From IMG/VR virus record IMGVR_UViG_3300040856_001489, positions 1 through 39,722 of that record: a DNA stretch of 39,722 bases, one strand, 5' to 3'. The stretch is from a virus. The notes under the pieces are model-generated. The model searched no databases and was not told the DNA's origin. It was given only the letters and a program-made list of their open reading frames with translations. Made by a program: the position numbers and the translations under genes. Positions 23,564-32,605 of this stretch are shown one piece after another; within the stretch, counting starts at the first letter, position 1, and every line of letters starts with the position of its first letter.

Positions 23564-24799
23564 TCAGTCTATACTGACTCTCCTCATTTCTTTATAGTTT
23601 TTTCCTAAAGATATTTTTGATTTAATTAATTTGTTTTTTATATCAATTAATAACTGCTTTCCATCCAAAGGATTAAAATCAATAAGTATGGAATCATAAG
23701 TATACAATATTACTTTAGACTGTTTATCCTTTAGTAATTCATTTATATCATATATAAATAGCATAGAAAATTCTGTTTCTATCATCTGAATGTAATAACT
23801 AAAGAATTTTGATTTAGTGCAATCATCAGTAACTACTAATCTTCTTTTACTTATAGGACTTTCAATATAAGAATTTTCTAAATACTTATTCCAAATTTTT
23901 TCCTTAAAGTCATTAACTCTATCAAAGAATTCATTACTATATTTTGAATTTTCTATATCCTTATATAATAATGTAAAACTAATCTTCTTACTCTCTGTAT
24001 ACTCTTCTTCAGATATAGAATCCTTTCCAAAATAAAGTTTGGCAAATTCAGTATGAATAGAATCTAAACCATCAAAATCATAACCAATCATCTTACCTAT
24101 CAATCTTAAATGGTAAGAATCAAAATCGTATTCAACTAAATATCCATTATCATATCTACTAATAAAACTCTCTCTACTTGAATCTTTTTTACTAAGAGCA
24201 GAAAAATTAATATTATCAAAAGTATTGGAAGGTCTACCTGTAGAGGTATGAATATTGTAATAACTTCTTACTATATTAGTAACATATTTTTTATTAAAAT
24301 TGTTATTAAAAGTATTTAGATTAATACATAATCCATTTGATTCTATAGTCTTTATATTAGGAAACACATACTTTTTATAGAACTCACTATCACTTGATAT
24401 ACTAAAACCTTCATACGCATTTAGGAAATTCAGTATAAACTTCTCGCAAGAATTTTTTAATATATTAAAAGGTATATACCTTAGATAATCTGCTATTCTA
24501 TAAAAATTTTTAAAATTATTAAAGAATACGGAACTCTTATCAAAGGATATATTTCTAAGCCAACATTCTGTATCTAAGTCGTAGGAATCATTATTATCAT
24601 AGACTCTATCATACAATCTCTTATTAAAAACTATAGTAGTTCCTATAAAATGTTTAGGCAAAGAAACATTATCTATATCTACTAAATTAATTGGATAGTG
24701 GTCAAATTTTTTAGAAAAAGTATCATACACAGACATAAATGATATGTCTGAATAAACATAGTGAGAACCACTATTTGGTATGCATAAAACTATTTTCAT
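23564..24799 (-). CDS. Short exonuclease-less family A DNA polymerase-like protein
   Basis: The 411-residue protein has a complete but divergent family A polymerase signature. HTSTGRP has T187-G188-R189 followed by a FDNINFSAL segment that matches 'NLQNIP'. Motif A is EYDFDSYHLRLIG (catalytic D225; His230 at the steric-gate Glu710 position). Motif B is SKKISFTLLYK (K271, F275, Y279; Tyr267 where Arg754 is usual). YYIQMIE carries Q338 (E. coli Gln849) and motif C is LYTYDSILI (D369; Ser replaces the Glu). The first 150 residues show no exonuclease DxE motif. Both catalytic aspartates are kept, so activity is plausible. It is a second, distinct polymerase besides the one at 11651-13969 and sits first behind a Bacteroidota-type promoter. 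Confidence 0.75.
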   Translation of the reverse strand: MKIVLCIPNSGSHYVYSDISFMSVYDTFSKKFDHYPINLVDIDNVSLPKHFIGTTIVFNKRLYDRVYDNNDSYDLDTECWLRNISFDKSSVFFNNFKNFYRIADYLRYIPFNILKNSCEKFILNFLNAYEGFSISSDSEFYKKYVFPNIKTIESNGLCINLNTFNNNFNKKYVTNIVRSYYNIHTSTGRPSNTFDNINFSALSKKDSSRESFISRYDNGYLVEYDFDSYHLRLIGKMIGYDFDGLDSIHTEFAKLYFGKDSISEEEYTESKKISFTLLYKDIENSKYSNEFFDRVNDFKEKIWNKYLENSYIESPISKRRLVVTDDCTKSKFFSYYIQMIETEFSMLFIYDINELLKDKQSKVILYTYDSILIDFNPLDGKQLLIDIKNKLIKSKISLGKNYKEMRRVSID

Positions 24800-24819
24800 A
24801 AATAAAACCTAATAATTTA

Positions 24820-24851
24820 CAAATGTAAGTAATTATCTGTAGAATTCCAAA
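24820..24851 (-). promoter_or_regulatory. Bacteroidota-type promoter (TTTG, 20-base spacer, TACATTTG)
   Basis: On the coding strand TTTG (24851-24848) is followed after 20 bases by TACATTTG (24827-24820), matching the Bacteroidota -33/-7 consensus TTTG and TAnnTTTG. The -7 box ends 21 bases before the ATG at 24799. The -33 box lies in the last codons of the upstream gene. It would let the host's main sigma factor start the replication block independently of the structural genes. Confidence 0.6.
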
Positions 24852-25354
24852 GGATTTCTTAAATAATTTTTAAGACCACTAAACTCTGATTCAGATTGCT
24901 CTATTTGTCGTATATTAAAATTACTAACATAATTTCTATTCCCTGAAATATACCACTCTATCGAAACCGTTTTATATACTTTAGAACTAATAAAATTTTT
25001 TGAATTGTTAGGTTTAACCTTAGAAAACTGATTTTGGTCTATTTCCATTATGGTACTTAATGGAGAACTTCTTTTCTGTATAAAATATCTTTTTATAAAT
25101 CCTACAGTATAATCATAGTCAGATATCGTAGGTACAAAAGGTTTAGGAGACATATTACCACCTTTGACTTTATTTCTTAATCTTACTGTTTCAGTATTAA
25201 AAGTATGTCTTGGAACTAATATCTGATTAATATTAGACTGCTCATTATAAACATAGGCTACATTAGTTGTTGAGTCTATATAATAGAAGCCTCTATACTC
25301 TAAACCATCTAAAGTATAAAATTCCAATCCATTAGTTTTTCTTACGTTTTTCAT
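24833..25354 (-). CDS. Unidentified protein at the end of the tail block
   Basis: The 173-residue protein has a strand-rich start (FYTLDGLEYRGFYYIDSTTN), a middle part with VPRHTFNTETVRLRNK and SDYDYTVGFIKRYFIQKRSS, and a tail FSGLKNYLRNPLEFYR. It is basic, soluble and without signal peptide. It follows the hub-like gene with a 4-base gap and has the look of a small virion or baseplate accessory protein. The family is not recognised and the structural role is inferred from position only. Confidence 0.55.
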   Translation of the reverse strand: MKNVRKTNGLEFYTLDGLEYRGFYYIDSTTNVAYVYNEQSNINQILVPRHTFNTETVRLRNKVKGGNMSPKPFVPTISDYDYTVGFIKRYFIQKRSSPLSTIMEIDQNQFSKVKPNNSKNFISSKVYKTVSIEWYISGNRNYVSNFNIRQIEQSESEFSGLKNYLRNPLEFYR

Positions 25355-25358
25355 AACT

Positions 25359-27392
25359 TTATAGATAAGGTACTGCTCTCGTGCTTATATAAGTAGTCCA
25401 TACTCCTGGTGCTTCAATCTTATCTTCTATATCTAATGCAACAAAAGCCATACCATTTGAGGGTTTTGCAAACTTAGGTAGATTAGTTGAAGTAAAAACA
25501 TTTCCAGCTATAATAGGAAATACACCTTCCATTTCAACTTTCATTTCTAAAGCAAAATATTCAGTAAAAGTAAAAGGTTTAGGCATATCATCAAGAACAA
25601 CACATAAAGCATTATCAATCTTTTTAAATTCGGCTAAAGTTGAACAAGCATCTCCTATGGTATCTTCACTAAAATCTTTTTTAGCCATTTGTGCAAAAAC
25701 ACCAAAATCTTCGTCTGTACTTGTTAATTTTTTTACTATGGTATTATATTCATCTTGAACACTTTGCTGATAATCCTGTTCTTCAGATAATCTTGCAGCA
25801 GTTCCTGAGCCTTCACCTACCCCTGCTATTATTGCTAAATCAACCATATCACTTGGAGTTTTACCTTCAACAACTAAACTCAAACAATTTCCATCTCCGG
25901 TAAAAGGATCTAATTCAAAATACTCTGGTTTAGGTTCGCTAACTCCAAAAACATCAGTTATGATTATCTTATGCATTTCTTCATTCTTATTCTTTGTGAT
26001 ATCTGGAAATACAAATGCTAAGTTTACATAGTTGCCTGATGATCTTGATATCCTTGCAAAAATAAATTGAAAGAACTCAGCAATAGATAGAGTCACATCA
26101 TTTATTCTATCAATTCTATCTCTCTTTACTCTTTTAGAATCCTCTCTTGATTCATTTACTTTTTCTAATTTATCAGATAAATAAGTAGCTACTATTTTTC
26201 TTGATATCAGTATCTTTTTATGGTTAATAGTTTGATCGGATACATTAACACAATCTGAAAAATAACTTCCTCCAATCTCAAAATTCTTTCCACTTATCCA
26301 ATTATTTTTATAATTTCCTGAATTAGACCCATCTAAAAATAAAACAGATACAGGGTCTGCCGACCTAAACTTATTTCCTAATTTTTTGGTAGGAACATAT
26401 GAGTATGGTTTTTCGTCAAAAACTATTTCATAGGATAACTTATCATTACATTTTGTATTGGTTACTTTTACTATAGTCTTATTAATTAAATCTACAATAT
26501 ATTCCAAAGAGATATATTCGTGCATATCACTACCCACCCCAGTCTTTTCTTCAGACCTATTAGTCATATTATCAAAAGCATTCTTTATATTAAATATTCC
26601 TCCTTCTTGGAATTTTTTGTAAATCTTCCCCACAGGTTTTCCATCATTCATTCCAGGAGAAATAGGTTCTGTTCCTTGATCTACATCATCAGTTCTTGTT
26701 TTACCTCCCTGTTGTAAGTCATAGACAATTTTATTAATTAGATTGCTAACTCTTTCCGTAGCAGAAAAAACTGCTCCTTCCCCATAGATAAATCTCTGAT
26801 TCTTAAATAGATGCATCAAATCACAAGATAAAACGTCAAGATTAGATACTGCTTGAGCGGGTCCAATAGCATTAAATCTGCAAACATAAGTATTTAATTC
26901 AGTATTTGAGTACCCTCCGGATATTAAAAGAGCTCCCTCTATTGAATGTGAAACTTGTCCTCTACCTCCAAAAGTAGACCCATTACCCCATTCAATTTTT
27001 ATAGGTTTTCTTTCAGGACTTCTTCTTAAATATGCAGAAGCAAATACCTCAAAATCATCAAAATTGAATACTTCGAATTCAACATTTATTTCTAAAGTTA
27101 AATTAAAAGTTTCAGCTTTTCCAGTTACTCTTTGTATAGACAATGATTTTAAACTTGCATCACGAGGTCTATTATCAGAACCTGCCCTATATCTTCCCTC
27201 GTATCCTTGCAAATTAGCCTCTATAGGAGGAGCATCAGTTCCAGGTATAGTTATCCTTGCCCAAGCAGGAAGTCTTCTCTTTTGGTCTCCTGTGGGGTCA
27301 GAACCACCACCTCTCATTCTTAAATGAGTTTGCTTCCTCGCTTCTAATCTACTTCTAACACTACCATCTAAAGGTTGTCTAAGTAAGTCCAT
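25359..27392 (-). CDS. Large baseplate hub-like structural protein
   Basis: The 677-residue protein follows tape measure, tube-like and LysM-type baseplate genes, the slot held by the hub (gp27 or gpD-like) in contractile-tail phages. The N-terminus is basic (SVRSRLEARKQTHLRMRGGG). It is followed by beta-rich sequence including SLSIQRVTGKAETFNLTLEI and ERKPIKIEWGNGSTFGGRG, which fits a hub tube-like domain. The rest is mixed and soluble with no enzymatic motif or lysozyme domain. It overlaps the LysM-type gene by 14 bases. The hub assignment rests on gene order and on beta-rich tube-like sequence, not on a recognised family match. Confidence 0.5.
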   Translation of the reverse strand: MDLLRQPLDGSVRSRLEARKQTHLRMRGGGSDPTGDQKRRLPAWARITIPGTDAPPIEANLQGYEGRYRAGSDNRPRDASLKSLSIQRVTGKAETFNLTLEINVEFEVFNFDDFEVFASAYLRRSPERKPIKIEWGNGSTFGGRGQVSHSIEGALLISGGYSNTELNTYVCRFNAIGPAQAVSNLDVLSCDLMHLFKNQRFIYGEGAVFSATERVSNLINKIVYDLQQGGKTRTDDVDQGTEPISPGMNDGKPVGKIYKKFQEGGIFNIKNAFDNMTNRSEEKTGVGSDMHEYISLEYIVDLINKTIVKVTNTKCNDKLSYEIVFDEKPYSYVPTKKLGNKFRSADPVSVLFLDGSNSGNYKNNWISGKNFEIGGSYFSDCVNVSDQTINHKKILISRKIVATYLSDKLEKVNESREDSKRVKRDRIDRINDVTLSIAEFFQFIFARISRSSGNYVNLAFVFPDITKNKNEEMHKIIITDVFGVSEPKPEYFELDPFTGDGNCLSLVVEGKTPSDMVDLAIIAGVGEGSGTAARLSEEQDYQQSVQDEYNTIVKKLTSTDEDFGVFAQMAKKDFSEDTIGDACSTLAEFKKIDNALCVVLDDMPKPFTFTEYFALEMKVEMEGVFPIIAGNVFTSTNLPKFAKPSNGMAFVALDIEDKIEAPGVWTTYISTRAVPYL

Positions 27393-27687
27393 CTTCTATA
27401 AATCTTTCTAATTCTAACTCATTAATAGGATAAGGAATCCTTAATCGTATTCCAGGAGGTATCATAAAACTTCCCTTACCTAAATTGTTAGCTCTTGCTA
27501 TAACCCACCAATATCTTTGGTCTGTATAAAATTCAAAAGCTAATAAGTCTAACCTATCGGAAGACTTTGAATATATGTATATGTCAGTATCCCTATAAGG
27601 TATAGTAGGATAAAATGTTGAGCTATACCTTTCTTTTTGGGTACTCTTATCTTTTATTTTATTTGACAGAAGTTTATATCTCTCCAT
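27379..27687 (-). CDS. LysM-like baseplate wedge protein (gp53/gpX type)
   Basis: The 102-residue protein has the LysM-type layout used by small baseplate proteins such as T4 gp53 and P2 gpX. YSKSSDRLDLLAFEFYTDQRYWWVIARANN carries the 'D.L..iA...Y.d...wW.Ia.aN' core, followed by IPPGIRLRIPYP, the terminal strand ('i..G..L.iP'). It is shorter than gp53 (196 residues) because it has little beyond this domain. It joins the hub and sheath region of the baseplate. A gap of 2 bases upstream and an overlap of 14 downstream place it inside the tail operon. Confidence 0.75.
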   Translation of the reverse strand: MERYKLLSNKIKDKSTQKERYSSTFYPTIPYRDTDIYIYSKSSDRLDLLAFEFYTDQRYWWVIARANNLGKGSFMIPPGIRLRIPYPINELELERFIEDGLT

Positions 27688-27689
27688 AA

Positions 27690-28361
27690 TTAAAAACTAA
27701 AGGTTCTTGCAGAAGATTGTGGCATTTTATTTCCAATCCATTTAACAGTCATATTTACCCTTCCTAATATGGGTAAGTTATCTATCCAACTTGTTTTATC
27801 ATTTTCCCATTGGTATTGCAAGTTAACTATATATCCCACTTCATCTTTGTATATCCTACAAATAGTAAATCTAACAAAATTTCCTTGAAATCCTTGATTA
27901 CCAGGAAAATAATTAGGTAAAGATGCTTTAGACAAATCTTCTAATTTTTTAAAAATATTATCTACATTTCTATCCCCAGGATTTTCAGCAACTACGGTGA
28001 AGTCAAAGTCTACTTCTTTAGAGTAAGAAGCCATTAATATCTTTGGATCTGCTCTACCTATTTCTTGGTATTCATTCCAAGATGGTGTGAATCTCGAACC
28101 GAATGAATTTAAATATGCGGGAAACTCTACGGTGGGTCCTCCCGGTATTATCTGAAATTTAAATTGGCAAACTGAAGGTTCTGAAGATGGTTGGCCTCCT
28201 TGTGCTGCACCTTGACCAGTAGATACTACTCCTAAAGAATTAGGTTCTGATTTTGCATTATTTGGAAGACTCTCTGGCCATTCTCCTCCTGCTCCTCCTC
28301 CTCCACTTCTCCCTCCACCAAATCCAGGTAATGATTTAAATCTATCGAATACATTTGCCAT
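27690..28361 (-). CDS. Baseplate/tube-adaptor-like structural protein
   Basis: The 223-residue protein begins with a glycine-rich leader (residues 10-30). Its core contains VCQFKFQIIPGGPTVEFPAYLNSFGSRFTPSWNEYQEIGRADP, a wording seen in phage proteins that cap or start the tail tube ('F...i.sf......W.e....Grmdp'), and RVNMTVKWIGNKM. The gene starts on the TAATG stop/start overlap with the tape-measure gene, matching the position of gp48/gp54 or other tube-initiator proteins. The exact equivalent is uncertain; a beta-barrel tube-like fold is the main inference. Confidence 0.55.
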   Translation of the reverse strand: MANVFDRFKSLPGFGGGRSGGGGAGGEWPESLPNNAKSEPNSLGVVSTGQGAAQGGQPSSEPSVCQFKFQIIPGGPTVEFPAYLNSFGSRFTPSWNEYQEIGRADPKILMASYSKEVDFDFTVVAENPGDRNVDNIFKKLEDLSKASLPNYFPGNQGFQGNFVRFTICRIYKDEVGYIVNLQYQWENDKTSWIDNLPILGRVNMTVKWIGNKMPQSSARTFSF

Positions 28362-31300
28362 TATACTGTCTTTTTAATTCTTGTTTTTAATCTACTAACA
28401 GTACCATCATCAAACTCTAATACCAAATTAGGAGGATTAGTTGTTGATTGTTCCATTAGTTGTACTAATCTTGTTAACATTCTTACTGTTGAGTTTTCTC
28501 CTAAAGCAGCATTTCTTTCTTCAAAAGTCTTTTCGGTAGATGCTTCTTCCCCACTTTTTTGATTATTTATAGGATTACTTTGAATTTCTGATACAACGGT
28601 AGCATTTGCCTTTAAATCTTCCATTTCAGAACCTACAATATCGGATATGGAACTCAACTCTTTTAGATTATCCTTTATAGTAGATATTGGTATTTCAGTT
28701 AATTTAAGTAATCCATCAACTAAATTTGATACAGAATTACTTAGTTTTTCCATAGGTTCTACAGCCTTGGACATAGACTTACTTAATAACGAGAATGCTA
28801 TACCAAAAATTATTAAGGATGGTATAGCGGCAGTTAATAAAACAGCTGATGCTACAGCAGATATGGCAAAACCTCCTAAAGCAACTCCTAATAGTAATAG
28901 TCCTCCTGCAGCACTTGGAGTTATAGATAACAATGTTGTAAGTAGTTGATTTAAACCATCAAAGACAGCACTAACAACAGTTCCTAATGCTTCTATAGCA
29001 GGAGACATTAATTTTAAAGCATATCCAAATCCTATTGCAAGAGCAATTAAAGCTGCTACACCTAATAAGGCTACCCCAGAAGACATTAAAGTACCAAAGG
29101 AAACTAAAGAAGTGCCTAAAATAGTTAGAGCCGTTTGAGCCATTGGAGCAACAGCAGATAGTGCAGCAAGACCTAAAGATGCAGGTATTAAAGCAAGTAA
29201 CCCAATAGAAGCAACTACAAGCATTAAAGACCCTTTAAGAACCCCCTTTTGACCCATATACTTTAAACCCTCTGATAAATTATGTAGAAATCCTTTTACA
29301 TTTTCTCCTTCAGAAATATTAGATAACGATGATATTGAAGGTTTAAGAAGAAGCAACCCTATGGAAGCAGGTATTAAATTCAGAGAGCCTTTAAAAATAC
29401 CTTTTTGACCCATAGACTTTAAACCCTCTGATAAGTTTTCAAAAAATGTTTTTATGTTACCTCCCTCAGAAACATTAGATAATGCTGATAATGAAGGTTT
29501 CATAATTAGCAAACCTATAGAGGCGGGTATTAAATTTAAAGCACCTTTGAAAACTCCCTTTTGACCCATAGATTTTAAACCCTCTGATAAGTTTTGTAAA
29601 AATATTTTTATATTTTTACCATCAGAAACTGTTGAAGTCTTTTTGGAAGTATCCTCTACGGTCTCTGTTTTCTCTTGTATCTTTTCAGTAACAGTTTCTT
29701 TCTTAAAAGGATTCTTAAATTTATTTACTAACCCCCCGGCTCTTTCTCCTCCTGCCTTTGCTCTTCCACCCCCAGGCATAAACTGACCTCCTTTATACTC
29801 CTTGCCAAATATCATTTCAGTCATACCTCCTTTACCCATCTTAAAAGATTCTTTTAAACCTTTAAAGAAATTAGAGTAAGTATCTGGATTAAACATTTGT
29901 CTAAGTCCATTTCCTATACTTGTAAAGAAAGATCCTGCAATAGGCAAAACTTTACCAAATGCCAAGCCTATACCTAAAATAGCCAAAGGAATTCCTACTA
30001 TTATCCCCAAAAAAGTTTTTAAACCATCTGAAAATCCTTCGGGTAATGAAAATGCGTTAGATATAGCCTCTCCAATGTCTTGCATTCCTCTAAGAATCCA
30101 ATCTATCATACCTGATAACCATCTAAAAGGTAATAGAATGGCTTCTGCCAAAAAACCAATTCCTTTAAGTATAGGTATAAGCATCTTTAAAGGAACTAAA
30201 AATACTTGAGCAATACTAACTAATGACTCAAATATAGGAAGAAGTGCTTCAGCTAATGGCAAGATTAATCTTATTAAAGTATTCTTAAACTTATCCATTA
30301 ATACATTAAACTTCTCTGCTTGTTGTGCTTTAGATATTTCTGCTTTTAACTGCCCAGCAGTCATACTCTCAACATTCTCTAAATCTTTTAAATATTTTTG
30401 AGCATCACCTAATTCTTTATCGGATAAATCAGAAAGTTTTTCTTTAATAAATAAACTCTTCTGTATTTCACTAACCTCTAAACCAAATGCCTTTGCTAAT
30501 AATTTCCTTTGAGGAACAGACATTCTTGAGAATTCAGCATAAGTACCAGCCTCTTTAGAGATTTCCCTCATCATACCTCCAATATCGTTATCCAATGCAA
30601 GTTGTCTGGCTTTAGTGGTGTTTACTACCCTTCCCAACGCCACAGATGCTTCCATTTGAGCAGTTAAACTTCCTTGTATGTCAAATAAATGTTCTTGGAT
30701 TTTAGCTGCTTGTGCTAAAGAATAACCTAACTTTCTTGCTTCTATGGCAGCTTTTGCTGCTTCTTTTGGCATTCCTGCAAAGTTTGTTGCAACAAATTCG
30801 GAATTGTTAACTAAATCTTCTGCTATAATTCCAGGTGCAATTTTATTTGCTTTAGCCAAGTTTCCAACAACAACTTGTAGATTTCCTGCAAGAGATTCAT
30901 CAGCACCCAACTCCATAAAAGTTCCTTGGAGTTTAGCCGCTGTTTCAGCAGAATATCCAAGTACCTTTGCAGCATCCGATATTTGTGTTAAAGTAGTAGA
31001 TGTAAGTTCCGCATATCTGCCATAGGTGCTAACCAAAGATGATTGAAGAGATATAATTTCTTCTAAAGAAGATATTTGATTATCAAAAGAAGTTTGAACA
31101 GCTAAAGCATTTTTATATAATTCATAGGCTTGATCCGAAGATAATTTAGTTTCTGTTCGGATTTGAGAAGTAGTTTTTAGTATACCATTAAATAAATCAT
31201 ACACTCCTTTAGCTACTAAACCTATTGCTAATGCCATCCCTAATAGTAGAACATTAGCTCTTCCTATTGCATTTGTTAATACATTCCAACCCTCTTGTAG

Positions 31301-32359
31301 AGCTGCTATAGGGTCTCTTGTTTCTATCATTGTTCTTCTTATAGCATTCATAGAATCTTGTGCAATTCTATTTGCTTCTAAAAAAGAATTAGATAAGGAT
31401 TCCCCTATTCCAGGTATTAAGTTTGCTATAGAGGCATATGTTACTAAAGAATCCTCTATAGACCTTGAATATTCTTTATGTATATCATTTATTTCAGATA
31501 CGATTTTTTTCTCTCCAAGTAAAACAGTTACTGTTTCTTTTTGATTTTTTAAGTCTTCTTTTATTTGAGCAGAGTTATCTTTTAGATATTGATTATACTC
31601 CTCCTTTCGTTTATTTACTTCTTGTAGTATTTCATCTTTTTCTCGTTCTAAGTCATTAAGTTCTTCTTGCAAAGATATGGATTCCTCTTGAGTAATATTA
31701 GATGATTCAAGTCTTTTCTTTATCTTTTCTATACTATCTATTAATTGACGAGAATTGGCTGTTGCTTCTTCAAAAGCACCTCTTAGTTTTAATGCTTCCG
31801 ATAAAGTTTCAGACTCTAATTGTATTTCTTTTAATTTTCTTACTAAGTCATCGGTAATAGTGTTACCATCTAACTCCGATAAAGCCTCTGCAATATTTAA
31901 ATCTCTTAATTGGGATTCTAAAATATCTATGGTACTTCTAAGTAATAATTTATTTGATTCTAAAACAGATTTAGATTTTTCTCTTGCTCTTGTTATCTTT
32001 TCAGTTAATGATTTGGATTCATTTAAATAGTCTAATTGCTCTTTTATTTTTTTATTTAATTTATCTGCAAAAGTACCAAGTTTATCATATTCATCTACTA
32101 AAGCTTCAACTGTTTCAAATATATCTTCTGCTATATCTCGGAATTCTCCATTTTCAGCTATAATTTTAGATAAAGCAACCTTTAATTTATCATAATCCTT
32201 AACTAATTTTGCTATAGTCTCTTTTTCTGAAGAGCTGAGATTCTTAAACTGTTCAAATAGTTTACTCAACTCTTTTTGCAAATCTTTTACATCTGCCCCA
32301 CTTTTTGAAGCACTTTCTCCAAGTGCTTTTATAGCATCCTTTAGTTTATTATCAGCCAT
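28361..32359 (-). CDS. Tail tape-measure protein (gp29-like)
   Basis: The 1332-residue protein is the longest product here. Its N-terminal 300 residues are Lys/Glu-rich and strongly coiled-coil in character. Hydrophobic segments follow (VLLLGMALAIGLVAKGVYDL and several between about 690 and 1200), including three tandem 52-residue repeats (residues 916-1071). This is the usual tape-measure composition, and the gene sits between the tail-assembly proteins and the baseplate genes. With about 0.15 nm of tail per residue, a family rule, the tail would be near 200 nm, more than twice T4's gp29 (590 residues). Overlaps of one base (TAATG) at both ends couple it to its neighbours. Confidence 0.9.
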   Translation of the reverse strand: MADNKLKDAIKALGESASKSGADVKDLQKELSKLFEQFKNLSSSEKETIAKLVKDYDKLKVALSKIIAENGEFRDIAEDIFETVEALVDEYDKLGTFADKLNKKIKEQLDYLNESKSLTEKITRAREKSKSVLESNKLLLRSTIDILESQLRDLNIAEALSELDGNTITDDLVRKLKEIQLESETLSEALKLRGAFEEATANSRQLIDSIEKIKKRLESSNITQEESISLQEELNDLEREKDEILQEVNKRKEEYNQYLKDNSAQIKEDLKNQKETVTVLLGEKKIVSEINDIHKEYSRSIEDSLVTYASIANLIPGIGESLSNSFLEANRIAQDSMNAIRRTMIETRDPIAALQEGWNVLTNAIGRANVLLLGMALAIGLVAKGVYDLFNGILKTTSQIRTETKLSSDQAYELYKNALAVQTSFDNQISSLEEIISLQSSLVSTYGRYAELTSTTLTQISDAAKVLGYSAETAAKLQGTFMELGADESLAGNLQVVVGNLAKANKIAPGIIAEDLVNNSEFVATNFAGMPKEAAKAAIEARKLGYSLAQAAKIQEHLFDIQGSLTAQMEASVALGRVVNTTKARQLALDNDIGGMMREISKEAGTYAEFSRMSVPQRKLLAKAFGLEVSEIQKSLFIKEKLSDLSDKELGDAQKYLKDLENVESMTAGQLKAEISKAQQAEKFNVLMDKFKNTLIRLILPLAEALLPIFESLVSIAQVFLVPLKMLIPILKGIGFLAEAILLPFRWLSGMIDWILRGMQDIGEAISNAFSLPEGFSDGLKTFLGIIVGIPLAILGIGLAFGKVLPIAGSFFTSIGNGLRQMFNPDTYSNFFKGLKESFKMGKGGMTEMIFGKEYKGGQFMPGGGRAKAGGERAGGLVNKFKNPFKKETVTEKIQEKTETVEDTSKKTSTVSDGKNIKIFLQNLSEGLKSMGQKGVFKGALNLIPASIGLLIMKPSLSALSNVSEGGNIKTFFENLSEGLKSMGQKGIFKGSLNLIPASIGLLLLKPSISSLSNISEGENVKGFLHNLSEGLKYMGQKGVLKGSLMLVVASIGLLALIPASLGLAALSAVAPMAQTALTILGTSLVSFGTLMSSGVALLGVAALIALAIGFGYALKLMSPAIEALGTVVSAVFDGLNQLLTTLLSITPSAAGGLLLLGVALGGFAISAVASAVLLTAAIPSLIIFGIAFSLLSKSMSKAVEPMEKLSNSVSNLVDGLLKLTEIPISTIKDNLKELSSISDIVGSEMEDLKANATVVSEIQSNPINNQKSGEEASTEKTFEERNAALGENSTVRMLTRLVQLMEQSTTNPPNLVLEFDDGTVSRLKTRIKKTV
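29147..29614 (-). repeat. Three tandem 156-base repeats in the tape-measure gene
   Basis: Three in-frame units of 156 bases (29614-29459, 29458-29303, 29302-29147) encode 52-residue repeats with the shared core NLSEGLKSMGQKGVFKG and then PASIGLL. The anchor GACCCAT (plus strand) recurs at 29251, 29407 and 29563, exactly 156 bases apart. The first two units are the most alike; the third has drifted at its end. Confidence 0.9.
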
Positions 32360-32574
32360 TACTTAATCTTAGGATATTTCTTCTTTAATCTCTTTATCTC
32401 TGATTTGTAACGCTTTTCATTAAATTTGATATCGTGAATTAACTCTTGAATTTCAGGATCTTTAGTAGCAGTATACATCTTTTTTAGCATACCTATTTGC
32501 TTACCGAAAGTAAATAATGCTATGATTCCTGCGAGTAATCCTTCTTGCAAAAGTTTTGAGTCTTTGTTTGACAT
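32359..32574 (-). CDS. Small protein with one hydrophobic segment before the tape measure
   Basis: The 71-residue protein has one moderately hydrophobic helix (GLLAGIIALFTFGKQIGML, residues 12-30) and a highly basic C-terminal helix (EKRYKSEIKRLKKKYPKIK). It may be a membrane-associated or tail-assembly accessory protein. A TATTTATA motif lies 14 bases before its ATG, and its stop overlaps the tape-measure start as TAATG. No family was recognised. Confidence 0.55.
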   Translation of the reverse strand: MSNKDSKLLQEGLLAGIIALFTFGKQIGMLKKMYTATKDPEIQELIHDIKFNEKRYKSEIKRLKKKYPKIK

Positions 32575-32587
32575 AAACAGTATTTAC

Positions 32588-32595
32588 TATAAATA
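32588..32595 (-). promoter_or_regulatory. TATTTATA motif, candidate phage promoter before the 71-residue gene and tape measure
   Basis: The coding strand reads CTAATATTTATAGTAAATAC; the core begins 14 bases before the ATG at 32574 and matches the other copies in the flank (AGTAAAT) as well. Confidence 0.4.
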
Positions 32596-32605
32596 TTAGT
32601 AATTT

